The notes under the pieces are model-generated. The model saw nothing but the letters and a program-made list of their open reading frames with translations, ran no database searches and was not told the origin of the DNA. Both the position numbers and the translations under genes were made by a program. This document shows positions 35,831 through 45,277 of a stretch of 64,000 bases of DNA, in pieces. Position 1 is the first letter of the stretch, and every line of letters begins with the position of its first letter. This stretch comes from Pseudomonadota bacterium (GTDB lineage Bacteria; Pseudomonadota; Gammaproteobacteria; Acidiferrobacterales; UBA6901): positions 1 through 64,000 of the forward strand of contig JAJXUF010000009.1 of the NCBI GenBank assembly GCA_021783175.1, in the 5' to 3' direction.

Positions 35831-37060
35831 CTATGCCGCGCTTAGTACAATGCAGACGTTCTGGCCGCCAAATCCGAAGGAATTGGAGAGGACATTACGC
35901 ACATTTCCCGAGCGGGCCTTGCCCGGAACCACATCCAACGGCAGATGGGGGTCCCGTGGCGTGCAATTGATCGTCGGCGGAAGTCGTTGGTCGCGGATCG
36001 CCAGAATTGATATCACGCCTTCGATCACTCCCGCGGCGCTCAATGTATGCCCGAAGGATGACTTCGTGGAGCTCACCGGCATGTTCATCAGTTTGTCCTG
36101 GAACAGCGTTCTCAGCGAGAGATACTCCATTCGATCGTTTTCGATGGTACCGGTACCATGCGCGTTCACATAGTCGATGTCATCTGGCAGCAATTCGGCC
36201 GCATGAATCGCGGCCGCCATACATTCGACGATCGGCCGACCCGTCGGATGAGACCGGGTGCGGTGATAGGAATCCCCGGACTCGCCCACTCCAGTCAAGT
36301 AGGCTTGAATTTTTGCGCCGCGCGCCGTCGCCCGGTCCGCCCGTTCGAGCACCATGGCACCTGCCCCCTCCCCGAGGACAAAACCATCGCGGTCCGCCGC
36401 GAACGGTCGCGATGCCGATTCAGGATGGTCATTCCGCCGCGAAAGCGCGTGAAGCAACGAGAAGCGGGCTATTTCCTCTGGACTCACCGCCGCGTGACAT
36501 CCGATAACCAATGCCAGATCCGTTTGGCCTGATTCGATGGCCTCGACGGCCAGGGCGATTGCGGTCCCTCCCGATGCGCAGGCGGTGTTGGTCATCACTG
36601 GCCACTCCGTCGGCCGGAAAACTCGCATGAGTTCCCGTGGAACGTACGAGTTGTTGTACAACTCGAACGAGCGATAGGGGTCGGCCAGCGCCTTCTCCAC
36701 ATCCAGCACTTCGTTAACCTCCGGGGGGCAGAGCGAAACACGCTCCGAAAACCTCGGCTCCAGTGGCGTCGACGCCAGGAACACCCGCCCGGGCCACCCC
36801 GCCGAGAAGTCAATCTCCGCTTCCTCGATTGCTTCCATGGCCACGTCGAGCGCTATACGCGCATTCAAGAGCGCCGGATGCCCATGCGTCATCGCATCAT
36901 ACGCATTGATGGTGGCCGCAAATCTGACCGGCAGGTTGTCAGTCACAAATCTGTCTACAACGGTCACACCGGACCGACCATCGCAAATCTGCTCCCATGC
37001 CAGTTCCTTGCCGATTCCGAATGGCGTTACCAGGCCAAGACCTGTTACGGCAATTCTCAT
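35831..37060 (-). CDS. Beta-ketoacyl synthase (FabF-like)
   Basis: The 409-residue protein is a complete type II ketosynthase with the catalytic triad C161 (NTACASGG), H301 (NAHGTGT) and H338 (SSFGHTL). It catalyses Claisen condensation of an acyl group with a malonyl-ACP in the cytoplasm. The ATG shares bases with the stop of the upstream KS-like gene (TGATG), so the two are translated together and probably form a heterodimer. With the ACP encoded further upstream it makes a minimal ketide synthase. Confidence 0.92.
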   Translation of the reverse strand: MRIAVTGLGLVTPFGIGKELAWEQICDGRSGVTVVDRFVTDNLPVRFAATINAYDAMTHGHPALLNARIALDVAMEAIEEAEIDFSAGWPGRVFLASTPLEPRFSERVSLCPPEVNEVLDVEKALADPYRSFELYNNSYVPRELMRVFRPTEWPVMTNTACASGGTAIALAVEAIESGQTDLALVIGCHAAVSPEEIARFSLLHALSRRNDHPESASRPFAADRDGFVLGEGAGAMVLERADRATARGAKIQAYLTGVGESGDSYHRTRSHPTGRPIVECMAAAIHAAELLPDDIDYVNAHGTGTIENDRMEYLSLRTLFQDKLMNMPVSSTKSSFGHTLSAAGVIEGVISILAIRDQRLPPTINCTPRDPHLPLDVVPGKARSGNVRNVLSNSFGFGGQNVCIVLSAA

Positions 37061-38304
37061 CACCGGGCCCCCGCGCCGCTAATCGAAAAGTAGCTCGTCC
37101 CGGCCTCGCCCAGATCACTAACCGATGAGATCGAGACCAAGCGGGACTGCGGGCGCCCCCCGTCATCGTCTTCCTCCCCGACCGCATCCATAGTTCGCGT
37201 TTCGGGCGCAAACATGCAGGCGCCGATGGCAAGTGCCAGCGGGACTGACGCCTCACCGCAGTCTCCCAATCGCTCTTCCAGATCAATGGTACATTCAACG
37301 GCGACGCCGCTTCTCCGCGCCTCCACATTTGATTCCACCACGGCGCCGGTCTCAACGGATCCGCCTGTCCACTCAGGGCTCTCCTGCAATTCCCGACAAA
37401 CCAACCGTGTCCGTGGCCCACGGCTCACCTCTGTTGCCTCCCCATGCGCACCCGATTCCGGTGGAACGAGACCAAAATCGGTGATGTAGCCGAAAAACGG
37501 AGCACCCCTTCTCCTTGCCCCGTCCTCCTGTTCCAGCACAAGGAACGCGGCCGCCGTGCCAAGCACGCCGGGATCGTCCAACGCCTGATGCGCATGGGAT
37601 CGACGTCGGCGCTCGGTTCCGACAATATGGCTGAGCAGCATATCCACCTTGGCCGCATTAAACGCCCCGCCGACCAGGCACACGCCGTCATGATCGCGAT
37701 CTAGTTTCTGAATCGCCGATCGTATTGCATGTGCGCCAGCCACCGCGCCGCCGATAAAGGTCCGGCTCGAGCCATCAATTCCAAACGCCACTCCGATATT
37801 GGCGCTCAGCATGTTCGGGAGCTCCGACAGCACCCTCGTGGACCTGGAAAGCCTCATCATCAGTCCATTGATCAATCCCGGGTCCGTCCCTAGCTCACGA
37901 ATCGCCGAAATGATCTTGGAATCCGTGTCGACCGGTCGTTCCCCGTTATCTGTCGCGATTCGGATGTGAATATCGCGTGCCTGCTCGCCACCGATATTCG
38001 CCGCGGCGAGCGCTTCACCCGCTGCGTAAACCCCCAACTCCATTAATCGGCTTAAGAGCCGACGGTCTTTCCGTTCCCGGATGTGCCTATCAATGTCCGG
38101 ATCTTCGACATCGTGATGAAACACCTTCCGCCCGGCCAAGTCGCGCCCGACGACCTTGCCTCGCCCATTCCAGATCGCCGCGGCCACCTGCGCCGGCGCG
38201 TTCCCCAACGAACAACATATGCCCACACCCGAAATCCAGATTCGACCGGGCGGCTCGGCTCGAAACCCGTCGCTACCGATGGCTTTTCCGCCCTCGTTGA
38301 TCAT
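37060..38304 (-). CDS. Ketosynthase-like partner without catalytic Cys (CLF-like)
   Basis: This 414-residue protein has the ketosynthase fold (LPNMLSANIGVAFGI is retained) but reads RTFIGGAVAG where active enzymes have TACASG, so Ala187 replaces the nucleophile. The downstream His motifs are also lost, and the C terminus is divergent. This is the pattern of chain-length factors (KS-beta) that dimerise with a catalytic KS. It overlaps the catalytic KS gene. Its divergence suggests a non-standard ketide system rather than an actinobacterial aromatic polyketide. Confidence 0.75.
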   Translation of the reverse strand: MINEGGKAIGSDGFRAEPPGRIWISGVGICCSLGNAPAQVAAAIWNGRGKVVGRDLAGRKVFHHDVEDPDIDRHIRERKDRRLLSRLMELGVYAAGEALAAANIGGEQARDIHIRIATDNGERPVDTDSKIISAIRELGTDPGLINGLMMRLSRSTRVLSELPNMLSANIGVAFGIDGSSRTFIGGAVAGAHAIRSAIQKLDRDHDGVCLVGGAFNAAKVDMLLSHIVGTERRRRSHAHQALDDPGVLGTAAAFLVLEQEDGARRRGAPFFGYITDFGLVPPESGAHGEATEVSRGPRTRLVCRELQESPEWTGGSVETGAVVESNVEARRSGVAVECTIDLEERLGDCGEASVPLALAIGACMFAPETRTMDAVGEEDDDGGRPQSRLVSISSVSDLGEAGTSYFSISGAGAR

Positions 38305-38383
38305 TTCAGCTCATTTCTCGCCGTGATTCGCCCGCGCGCCCGTGGTCCAGTATCCGGCATACGGCGCGCGGCACTTCCATCTG

Positions 38384-38692
38384 CTAGTACATCTCGCCGG
38401 ATTGCGTGCTTCGGATCTGCTCCAACCTGTCGCAGAGCGCCCCTACCGTAAAATATTCGCTCACGTCGGCTTCGCCCTGGTTGACGGCAAAAATCCATTC
38501 GTCGACAGGAATCTTGATCGATAACTTCCGCTCCAGGAGGCACACCAGATCCAGGACGTCCAGGCTGTCAATCGACAGATCCACAAAGATATTGGCCTCC
38601 CTGATGATTGCCGACTGGTCGATGGCGAATTCTTCCACGAGCGCATGGCGCACGATCTCGAATGCACTCTCCGTCGATGCTATGTCGTCCAT
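38384..38692 (-). CDS. Acyl carrier protein
   Basis: The 102-residue acidic helical protein carries the phosphopantetheine site IDSLDVLDLV with Ser43 in DSLD. It would hold the growing acyl chain as a thioester. It lies 79 bp before the KS-like gene and 9 bp after an unknown gene, inside the ketosynthase operon. No dedicated phosphopantetheinyl transferase is seen in the window. Confidence 0.88.
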   Translation of the reverse strand: MDDIASTESAFEIVRHALVEEFAIDQSAIIREANIFVDLSIDSLDVLDLVCLLERKLSIKIPVDEWIFAVNQGEADVSEYFTVGALCDRLEQIRSTQSGEMY

Positions 38693-38701
38693 CTTTTCCC
38701 C

Positions 38702-39301
38702 TTATAGCTCTTTGAGCAAGTCAGTGAGAAACTGCGAATTCAAATTGGTCGCCGTACAGAGCGCCGTCCAACGCTGAAGAATTCGCAGCACGTACGCTGC
38801 GCCCGTATTTCCACCCGCCTCCTCAATCTTGCCTGGCGTCCCTTCCAGCAGGTCATGCAGGAAGGCGGTGATGTTTTCCACTTCGACCTCCAACATTCTC
38901 TTGCTACCGGAACCATAGAACACGTCAATCAATTCGGAGCCCGACGTCCCGCTCAAACCCGCCAACCCCGACTCCAATGTCAACGCCAAGTGGTGTATCG
39001 GTTGCGTATGGTTGGAGCCACTGAGCAACTCGTCGAGACTGTAAAGTCGCTCAAGGATCCGACCCTTTAGCGAAGACAGGTAATCCTGTCGGCCGTCTAC
39101 ACCACGGACATCTTCTGCCAAGGCCTGAACGTCTGTGACGAGCCTCCAATAGCCCTCCATCAGCGACTGGAGAGCGCGGGGCGAATATTCCGCCAGCCCG
39201 GAGCGCAGCCTGGACATCATTCCCCGCTGGCCATTCCCGGATTCATCCAGTCCGGTTCCAGTCGATTGGGATTCCGGGTGCCGCAATTCGGTATTTTTCA
39301 T
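38702..39301 (-). CDS. Hypothetical helical protein, 199 residues
   Basis: I do not recognise this protein. It is soluble and mostly helical, with a disordered N-terminal 40 residues. Its ATG overlaps the stop of the nucleotidyltransferase-like gene by 4 bases, so the two are tightly coupled and may form a complex. It sits directly before the ACP gene. Confidence 0.6.
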   Translation of the reverse strand: MKNTELRHPESQSTGTGLDESGNGQRGMMSRLRSGLAEYSPRALQSLMEGYWRLVTDVQALAEDVRGVDGRQDYLSSLKGRILERLYSLDELLSGSNHTQPIHHLALTLESGLAGLSGTSGSELIDVFYGSGSKRMLEVEVENITAFLHDLLEGTPGKIEEAGGNTGAAYVLRILQRWTALCTATNLNSQFLTDLLKEL

Positions 39302-40410
39302 CGACCATCTCCCGCGCCCGACGTCTGAACCAGGGGCTCTTCGAGCAAGAAATCGATGCAGCGGGCCCGGCTCAAAGACAGCAATGCGCGCGCTGAGCGA
39401 CGATCGACCGTCAGCAGTTCGGACACTCGAATCGAGAACAATTCCTCGTGGGGTCTCCCGGTGACGATCACCATCCCTCCTCCCGGGACCAGCGCGACTT
39501 CCGATTCCCCCACAAAGGGGCGAATCACGAGATTGGGTGCCACTTTTACGGGCCGATCATCGTCAACCAGCGCCATTGAAAAATGGCCTAGCACCCGACC
39601 ATAAACATCTATCAGTTGGCCGGCGACTGAATCCTTCGACCCTGCAATCAGCTTGTCGTGAACCCCATCGGCCAATGCCGTCACCGAGTCGACGAGCAGC
39701 CGACTGGCCAGGGGCAGACTGGAGTCTTTGAATTGGGCCCAGCGCTGCTGGACCCATTTCAGATTCGAATGGATCCACCCGTGCGCGGCCATGATCAGGT
39801 CCATGAGATTTCGGACGGCGACCAACGCATACCCGTACCTTCCACGCTCTTCTCCGGCCCGGTCTGCGATCACACCGAGAATCACGGCGCGCCGGAATTG
39901 ATCAAAGGCGATCGAAAACCACGCCTCCGACAGATCGGGCAAGTGATGGGAATAGGGTGCCCCGGACATAAACGAGAAGCCATTCACGCAGCGCTCCAGG
40001 TCCACCCAGGTCATGCGGGTCGTGGCCAACATCTCCTTTTGACAACTGGCCAGCTCGGTGGGCCGTTTGCGTCCCATTTCTTTCAAACAAGTGAGAGCAG
40101 CGTCCACCTCGCCGGTGGTATAGGCCTTCACTCCAAGCCGTCGGTCTTTCAGAAACATCATCGTGGACATCCCCACGGGCCGGGCGCCATCTTCCAGCAC
40201 CGCAATCAGGTCGATATCGCTAGTTGACCCGAAAAGCCCGCTCGCCACCGTACTGACAAACAGGATGTCCACGATCTGCGCGAACTGCTTTCGCACCGTA
40301 TCGTGAAAGTCGTCTGCCGTGCTGCTCATCTGTGCCAACAGGGACTCCACGTTGGCCCGTGCCCGGCTTTCGATGCCGGATGCGAATCGCCCTGCCTGCT
40401 CAGTGAACAT
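39298..40410 (-). CDS. Nucleotidyltransferase-fold protein
   Basis: The 370-residue protein has the pol-beta-type motif GLFGSTSDIDLIAV (GS plus DID at residues 61-67), which binds Mg2+ and NTP in nucleotidyltransferases. A helical middle part and a beta-rich C-terminal 100 residues follow. The expected third carboxylate is not obvious. It overlaps both neighbours. In a ketide operon such a protein could nucleotidylate the product, a protein or an aminoglycoside-like moiety; none is proven. The fold is likely and the reaction open. Confidence 0.65.
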   Translation of the reverse strand: MFTEQAGRFASGIESRARANVESLLAQMSSTADDFHDTVRKQFAQIVDILFVSTVASGLFGSTSDIDLIAVLEDGARPVGMSTMMFLKDRRLGVKAYTTGEVDAALTCLKEMGRKRPTELASCQKEMLATTRMTWVDLERCVNGFSFMSGAPYSHHLPDLSEAWFSIAFDQFRRAVILGVIADRAGEERGRYGYALVAVRNLMDLIMAAHGWIHSNLKWVQQRWAQFKDSSLPLASRLLVDSVTALADGVHDKLIAGSKDSVAGQLIDVYGRVLGHFSMALVDDDRPVKVAPNLVIRPFVGESEVALVPGGGMVIVTGRPHEELFSIRVSELLTVDRRSARALLSLSRARCIDFLLEEPLVQTSGAGDGR

Positions 40411-41536
40411 TCGCCCCCCTTACCGGCTCTTCTTTCCATCGCATCCAGCTGATCTCGCGCGTCTTCTGCAGGCGGGCCGCATTTTTCGCTATCCAATAGT
40501 CAACGACGCGCGGCAAATACTCGGGCGGATCCGGCGCCGGTTGCTGGGTATTGACGGGATGAATCACCCTCCCGCTCTCCCCGTGCCGAATATAGCCGTC
40601 CATAATCGACGAAATCCGCCTGATATTCTCGAAGTGATGATCAATCGACCACGTCTTTGCCGCATTCATGAGAAAATCATATTGGCGGCGAGTGATCACG
40701 GAGATTACCGGGTTCTTTGGCCTGCCCGCCTGCAAAAGAAACTCATTGGCCCGCTCGACGGCGATGTTGACAACATCCTTGATCGAGATCGCCTTCTCGC
40801 CGGCCGCCACGGTCACCTGCAGCGGTGCCGTCCGATCCATCATTGTCTCTATAGCTGCGAACAACTCGGTTCCCAGCCAGTCGAGCGGTACCACGTCAAT
40901 CAGATGGTCGTCGTCAGCGATCACGCACGGCGTCTCTGCCAGCGCAATCAGCCGGATCAGGGGATATAGGCCGTTAAATCGGGCAATCTGGCCGGTGGTG
41001 GAACTTCCCACGACCAGGCTCGCCCTGACGATGCACGTGTGCAGCCGGCCCTCGTACTGCTGCAGCAACAACCGTTCCGCCTCGGCTTTACTCGCCTCGT
41101 ACGCATTGCGATGTGCCCCATTTTCGAAGTCGGCATATGCCGTCGAAAGCATCACGAACTTGGGTATCCCCCGACTCAGCCGGATTGCGGCGTTCGCCAA
41201 CCGGACCGTCCCTTGGATATTGAGGGGGTCGATCACGTTGTGCGTCTTGGTCCAGGAAACGTCTGCGGCGCAATGAATTGCCAGGCACCGTTCACCGGCT
41301 TCCACTCCGGAAATCGCCTGTTCCAGCTTTCCTAGCTGGGTCAGATCCGCAATGATTGGTATGACTCGTCCGCCCGCCTCCGGCACCACGTCTCGCACCA
41401 GCTTCTCGGCGGAATTTTCCGTACGAAACACACATACAACCCGCTTGTCAGGCCACTTTTTCAGGATTTGCCGTAGCAAATACGACCCCACGGCGCCGCT
41501 CGCTCCCGATACAAGGAGAAGGTCGATGTCATTCAC
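40400..41536 (-). CDS. NAD(P)-dependent thioester-reductase-like SDR
   Basis: The 378-residue protein is an extended SDR of the male-sterility/thioester-reductase group. It has the nucleotide-binding motif SGASGAVG (residues 10-17) and a YxxxK site in NAYEASKAEAERL. Such enzymes release ACP- or CoA-bound acyl chains as aldehydes or alcohols. It overlaps its neighbours by 8-11 bp and is likely to act on the ACP-bound ketide. Confidence 0.8.
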   Translation of the reverse strand: MNDIDLLLVSGASGAVGSYLLRQILKKWPDKRVVCVFRTENSAEKLVRDVVPEAGGRVIPIIADLTQLGKLEQAISGVEAGERCLAIHCAADVSWTKTHNVIDPLNIQGTVRLANAAIRLSRGIPKFVMLSTAYADFENGAHRNAYEASKAEAERLLLQQYEGRLHTCIVRASLVVGSSTTGQIARFNGLYPLIRLIALAETPCVIADDDHLIDVVPLDWLGTELFAAIETMMDRTAPLQVTVAAGEKAISIKDVVNIAVERANEFLLQAGRPKNPVISVITRRQYDFLMNAAKTWSIDHHFENIRRISSIMDGYIRHGESGRVIHPVNTQQPAPDPPEYLPRVVDYWIAKNAARLQKTREISWMRWKEEPVRGANVH

Positions 41537-41981
41537 GGTTGCACCTTTCCTCCACCCTCTTGGTGATGGCCTGGAGCATTTGTTCGCAATTGGTGCGGAC
41601 GGCCTGTTCTGCGAGTGGTGTGATCAACTCCGCTAATGCCGGCACCCCAACGTCGAATTCGATGTCGAACGTCGCGACGACTGCAGCGCCGTCGCGGCTG
41701 ATCGACGTCTTGCCTCGCCAGGCAGCGAGGTCGCCGTCCAGTTGCTCGAAGCCGACTTCATACCGATCATCGTCGATCTGTGCGCGCTCCGTCCAACGCA
41801 ACCGGTTGCCATTGAACAGTACCGTCCAGGTGCTGTCGCGCACGCCTTGGTCGTCATGGAGCACCTCGACCTCAACGACATGTTCCATGAAATCCGGATA
41901 TCGCTCGATGGCTTTGATGATGTCCCAGACGATCTTTTCGTCTACCGATGCAATCTGACACGACGTTATCACTCTAGACAT
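41529..41981 (-). CDS. SRPBCC (START-like) cyclase/aromatase family protein
   Basis: The 150-residue protein has the helix-grip fold pattern of polyketide cyclases/aromatases and coenzyme Q-binding proteins (VDEKIVWDIIKAIERYPDF, WTVLFNGNRLRWTE). These proteins bind hydrophobic ketides and guide ring closure or dehydration. I chose the ATG at 41981, with GGGAG about 8 bases upstream. The longer frame adds 138 residues of non-family sequence. Confidence 0.8.
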   Translation of the reverse strand: MSRVITSCQIASVDEKIVWDIIKAIERYPDFMEHVVEVEVLHDDQGVRDSTWTVLFNGNRLRWTERAQIDDDRYEVGFEQLDGDLAAWRGKTSISRDGAAVVATFDIEFDVGVPALAELITPLAEQAVRTNCEQMLQAITKRVEERCNRE

Positions 41982-42485
41982 GTTCCGCTCCCGTCTACCG
42001 ATCGATATTGACTGGCGTCGCCGCGACGCCTTCTCACCAATTTTTTCCGCGGCACACCATCTGCTTTGTGCTCGGTACCCAATCCGGGTGGCATGGAAAT
42101 GCCACGCCTGCACGCTCCTGGTTCCGGACTCATCGGCGCGTTGACCAATCCGTCCGGCATACGCTTGTGGTGCTTGGCCGACAAGCATTCGCGCGCCCTC
42201 GATATCGTTGCCATGGACGCCGCGAAAATTCCGCCTCATCGCCGCACTTGTTTCGTCCGGTTCAGATAACCGCCAATCACCTCGTGACAGGGACCCAACA
42301 CATTCGAATACGACGGAGTAATCCTTTTGGCCTCCCCAACAGCGCGCAAACATCCTTCCGTTCCGCACCGATACCCGGCACAGACGCCGTGGCACCGGGA
42401 CGGGATCGAGGTGGCCGACGGTCAGTCCTGCGCATTACCCGCCTGGACCTCGTTGCTCAAGGTGCATGAGGCGCTTGACCTTCCA
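41982..42485. other. Spacer inside the ketosynthase locus
   Basis: About 500 bp separates the hydrolase gene from the SRPBCC gene. I see no gene, terminator or copy of the shared control element. An internal promoter is possible. Confidence 0.4.
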
Positions 42486-43502
42486 CTAAAAGACCTGCTC
42501 TCGACCGTTGCCGGCCGGTTCACCCATCTTCAGAGACGCGCGCAGGAACGCGATTTGATCCCGTACCACCTCTTCAAATTGCCGACCGCGATAGACATCA
42601 AAATGGCCCGCCGGGTATCTCAGTACGGTCGCCGCACTCATCTTTCGTGCCGCCCTCAGTGGCCCTTGTGGCGGTGTAATGGCGTCGTTGTCTGCAATGC
42701 ACAGCAGCACTGGGCATTTGGCCTTGCGCGCGAGCCGGATCGGACGGTACACACAGGAATACAGCATGGCGGAAGCCGGTATGGCATTGGTCCAGGGCAC
42801 GCCGTTGACCATCGCCATATACCCCGGCTCGGAGTCCGGTGTGGTCATGGCGGCGAGTGAGCCGGGCGGACCGACGACACGGATCCAGACACGTTTGCCG
42901 CCAATGGCTGTCCGGAGCAGGTCGGCCACGGCTGCCACTCCCAAACGGAAGGCTTGCCGGTACCCCATCGCCCGCATGCACAACAATCCATCCATGAAGG
43001 GAACCTGGGCAATGACTGCCGCAATGCTCGATTCAGATGCTGCCAGGCTGATGGCGTGCCCTCCGGCAAATGAGGTTCCCCAGATCGCAATCCGCTCAGG
43101 ATCAACGCCATCGAGTTGCGTCACGTATTTCAATACTTCCCGCCAATCTTTCAGCTGCTCGGCAATCGAGATCAAACCGCGCGGCTCGCCGGAGCTGTCA
43201 CCAAAATGGCGATAATCAAACGCGACCGCTGTGATCCCCGCTTGAGAAAACCTCTGTGCAAATGCGTCCAGGCCGGCTCTCCGCACTGCCGCGAAACCGT
43301 GCCCAAGGATTACGCACGGGCCAGCCCCGTTATGTGACTGCGGCCTATATATCCATGCTGCCACGGTCTCACCATCAACCCGCAGCCGATGTTCTTCACG
43401 TATCACAGACTCACTGCACATTTCCGTACCGCCGGAACCCACCGGGCTTTCCAAGCCATAGGGCTTCCGATCCTGATCGTCTGCACTGACCGCTCGTGAC
43501 AC
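42486..43502 (-). CDS. Alpha/beta hydrolase
   Basis: This protein has the alpha/beta hydrolase core: HGFAAVRR oxyanion loop, nucleophile Ser in GTSFAGG, an acid near IADNDAITPP and the catalytic His in PAGHFDVY. It resembles dienelactone hydrolase-type esterases and could act as a thioesterase or esterase in product release. A GTG at 43502 or an ATG at 43421 (family-like start of about 311 residues) could be used. It is the first gene downstream of control region B. Confidence 0.85.
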   Translation of the reverse strand: MSRAVSADDQDRKPYGLESPVGSGGTEMCSESVIREEHRLRVDGETVAAWIYRPQSHNGAGPCVILGHGFAAVRRAGLDAFAQRFSQAGITAVAFDYRHFGDSSGEPRGLISIAEQLKDWREVLKYVTQLDGVDPERIAIWGTSFAGGHAISLAASESSIAAVIAQVPFMDGLLCMRAMGYRQAFRLGVAAVADLLRTAIGGKRVWIRVVGPPGSLAAMTTPDSEPGYMAMVNGVPWTNAIPASAMLYSCVYRPIRLARKAKCPVLLCIADNDAITPPQGPLRAARKMSAATVLRYPAGHFDVYRGRQFEEVVRDQIAFLRASLKMGEPAGNGREQVF

Positions 43503-43707
43503 TCGCGGATACCTCCCGCCTTGAATTAGCTGCTCTCGTCGGTAATCCGAGCCCGCATTGCGTACTGTTGCACGTGAACCCTGGATTGCCTTCGACCGGC
43601 CGCCACGAATCGGCGCCAGCCTTCAGCGGTGACCACGGGATCGGGGGGTTCTCTAGAGCCTGCACTGCGAGGCGCTCCCCGTAGAACACCCGATACCCCT
43701 TCCTGTC

Positions 43708-43862
43708 ACGGATGGTGGAGACGAGATCCCACTGCGGTCGAAAATATAACGAACTTGGCCCGCTGTCTGGCATCGCCCGGAGGAATGATTGTGGATCGGC
43801 TGGAACTAATGCCTAGGTAGTAATCCGATTCGGCTTGCGACCAACATCGCGACTGACATCCG
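43708..43862 (-). promoter_or_regulatory. Shared control region, copy B (upstream of hydrolase/ketosynthase locus)
   Basis: This is nearly identical to 34680-34834. ACTAATGCCTAGGTAGT lies at 43805-43821, and on the minus strand TTATAT (43744-43749) is a good -10 box at about the same distance as in copy A. It lies directly between the LuxR-type gene and the hydrolase gene. The rest of the gap (43503-43707) holds no gene. Confidence 0.7.
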
Positions 43863-43882
43863 TCGAAAGACCTTCCGCTGGC

Positions 43883-44614
43883 TCAATCACGCCTGACGAT
43901 GGTGCTGTGTTCCGAAACTTTCCATCCCCGCGCCTTGGTTACCGCCTCAAGGCGACTTCCTACATTCAACTTTCGGAAAATGTTGTATAGGTGCGTCTTG
44001 ACCGTGAACAGGCTGATATTTAGGTGCTTCGCGATTGATTTGTTGTTCTCGCCATCGCATAGCAATGCCAGAACGGCCGCCTCCCGGTGGGTCAGCCCGC
44101 AGTCAAGGCTGGGTTGTTGCGCTTGGTGGTGCTCGAAATCGCGAACTCTGGCCATCAAAGCCGATGTAAAAATCCTCGGGAGCCAAAGCTGGCCTTCTAA
44201 GATTCCCGCTATACCCACCATCAGCTTGTCGACCGAGATGCTTTCCAGAAACAACCCCACCAGCTTGGGGTGGCCCAACAGGTGGTCGACAAGGACATCG
44301 TTGGCGCTCACATTGAATAGTGCGACACCGTACCGGGCATTGATCGTGCTACCAAACAGGTTCGGAAGTGCCTCATGCGCCGCCCGGTCACCACAATCGA
44401 CGAGCAACAATCCTTCCAATTTGCCGATGTCGTGAAGGGTGGGCCACACCTCGGTAATGTGAGTCGTCACTTCTGCGATGCGTATGGCCAACGCACGATT
44501 TTGCAAATTGACCACCCCGACGATCCAGATCCGGGAAGCCTGGCCCGATTCATCAATACAAACCGACGTCCTGATCGGTTTCGCCACGTTCTTCTTCTTT
44601 TCCATTGAACTCAC
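43883..44614 (-). CDS. LuxR-type transcriptional regulator
   Basis: The 243-residue protein ends with a typical LuxR/NarL helix-turn-helix (LTHREAAVLALLCDGENNKSI and then VKTHLYNIFRKLNV). The N-terminal 160 residues resemble a degenerate receiver/CsgD-type input domain with no obvious autoinducer pocket or phospho-Asp. GTG at 44614 has GGGAG 5 bases upstream. It adjoins shared control region B and is the natural candidate to activate both biosynthetic operons. Confidence 0.85.
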   Translation of the reverse strand: MSSMEKKKNVAKPIRTSVCIDESGQASRIWIVGVVNLQNRALAIRIAEVTTHITEVWPTLHDIGKLEGLLLVDCGDRAAHEALPNLFGSTINARYGVALFNVSANDVLVDHLLGHPKLVGLFLESISVDKLMVGIAGILEGQLWLPRIFTSALMARVRDFEHHQAQQPSLDCGLTHREAAVLALLCDGENNKSIAKHLNISLFTVKTHLYNIFRKLNVGSRLEAVTKARGWKVSEHSTIVRRD

Positions 44615-45277
44615 GACTTCTCCCGACTACCGGCATCCTTGCAATGTAAAAAAAACATAATTGTCACAAATTTGCAAGGTCATCCGTTTGCGAATTATTT
44701 TTGGATAACCATAAATGCGTTGCATTCTCGATTAGACTTTTGTCTTCAAATCGACAATGCGAACGTGGTTGCCCAGAGTGGGAAGGGTCAGTCCCGATCG
44801 GAAATTTGATTATGCGACACAGCAATAATCCGGCGCGCCAAGTCTCTCGACGCACCTTTTGATCCGGTACCCGCCCGTTGGTCGGCCATGGTCACACGTT
44901 CAGGATCAAATCGATTTTGGGCGTGGGCAAATCATACTGATGGCACTAATCAATTGACCGGCACTTGGATCCAAGCCTGAGTGGTCACTACCTTCTGAGC
45001 ATCTGGACCGGAGACGCGGTGCCGCACCAATTTGGGTCGCGTTCCGGGACCGCGATGACGTGGAGTTCTGTGCCCCCCTCCTGGAATCTGCGCGCGCAAA
45101 CTTGGCAGCGGTCTCCGGCGAAGTCGGCTCGAAAATTTGCACCCTGCCATTCTGGAATTGCGGACGCTGCAGCAGGGGTAATATTTCACGCCTTCCGTCA
45201 AACCGGACACGCGGTAACAGATGGCGCATCCGTCAGCGCGGCTTAGGGACGGCATTTGTCGTACCGTGACACGGCTT
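44615..45277. other. Spacer between ribB and the LuxR gene
   Basis: This 660-bp stretch has no gene I can support. A minus-strand frame near 45000-45290 has several Cys residues but lacks a start, a ribosome site and family resemblance. The promoter of the LuxR gene should lie close to 44640. Confidence 0.4.
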
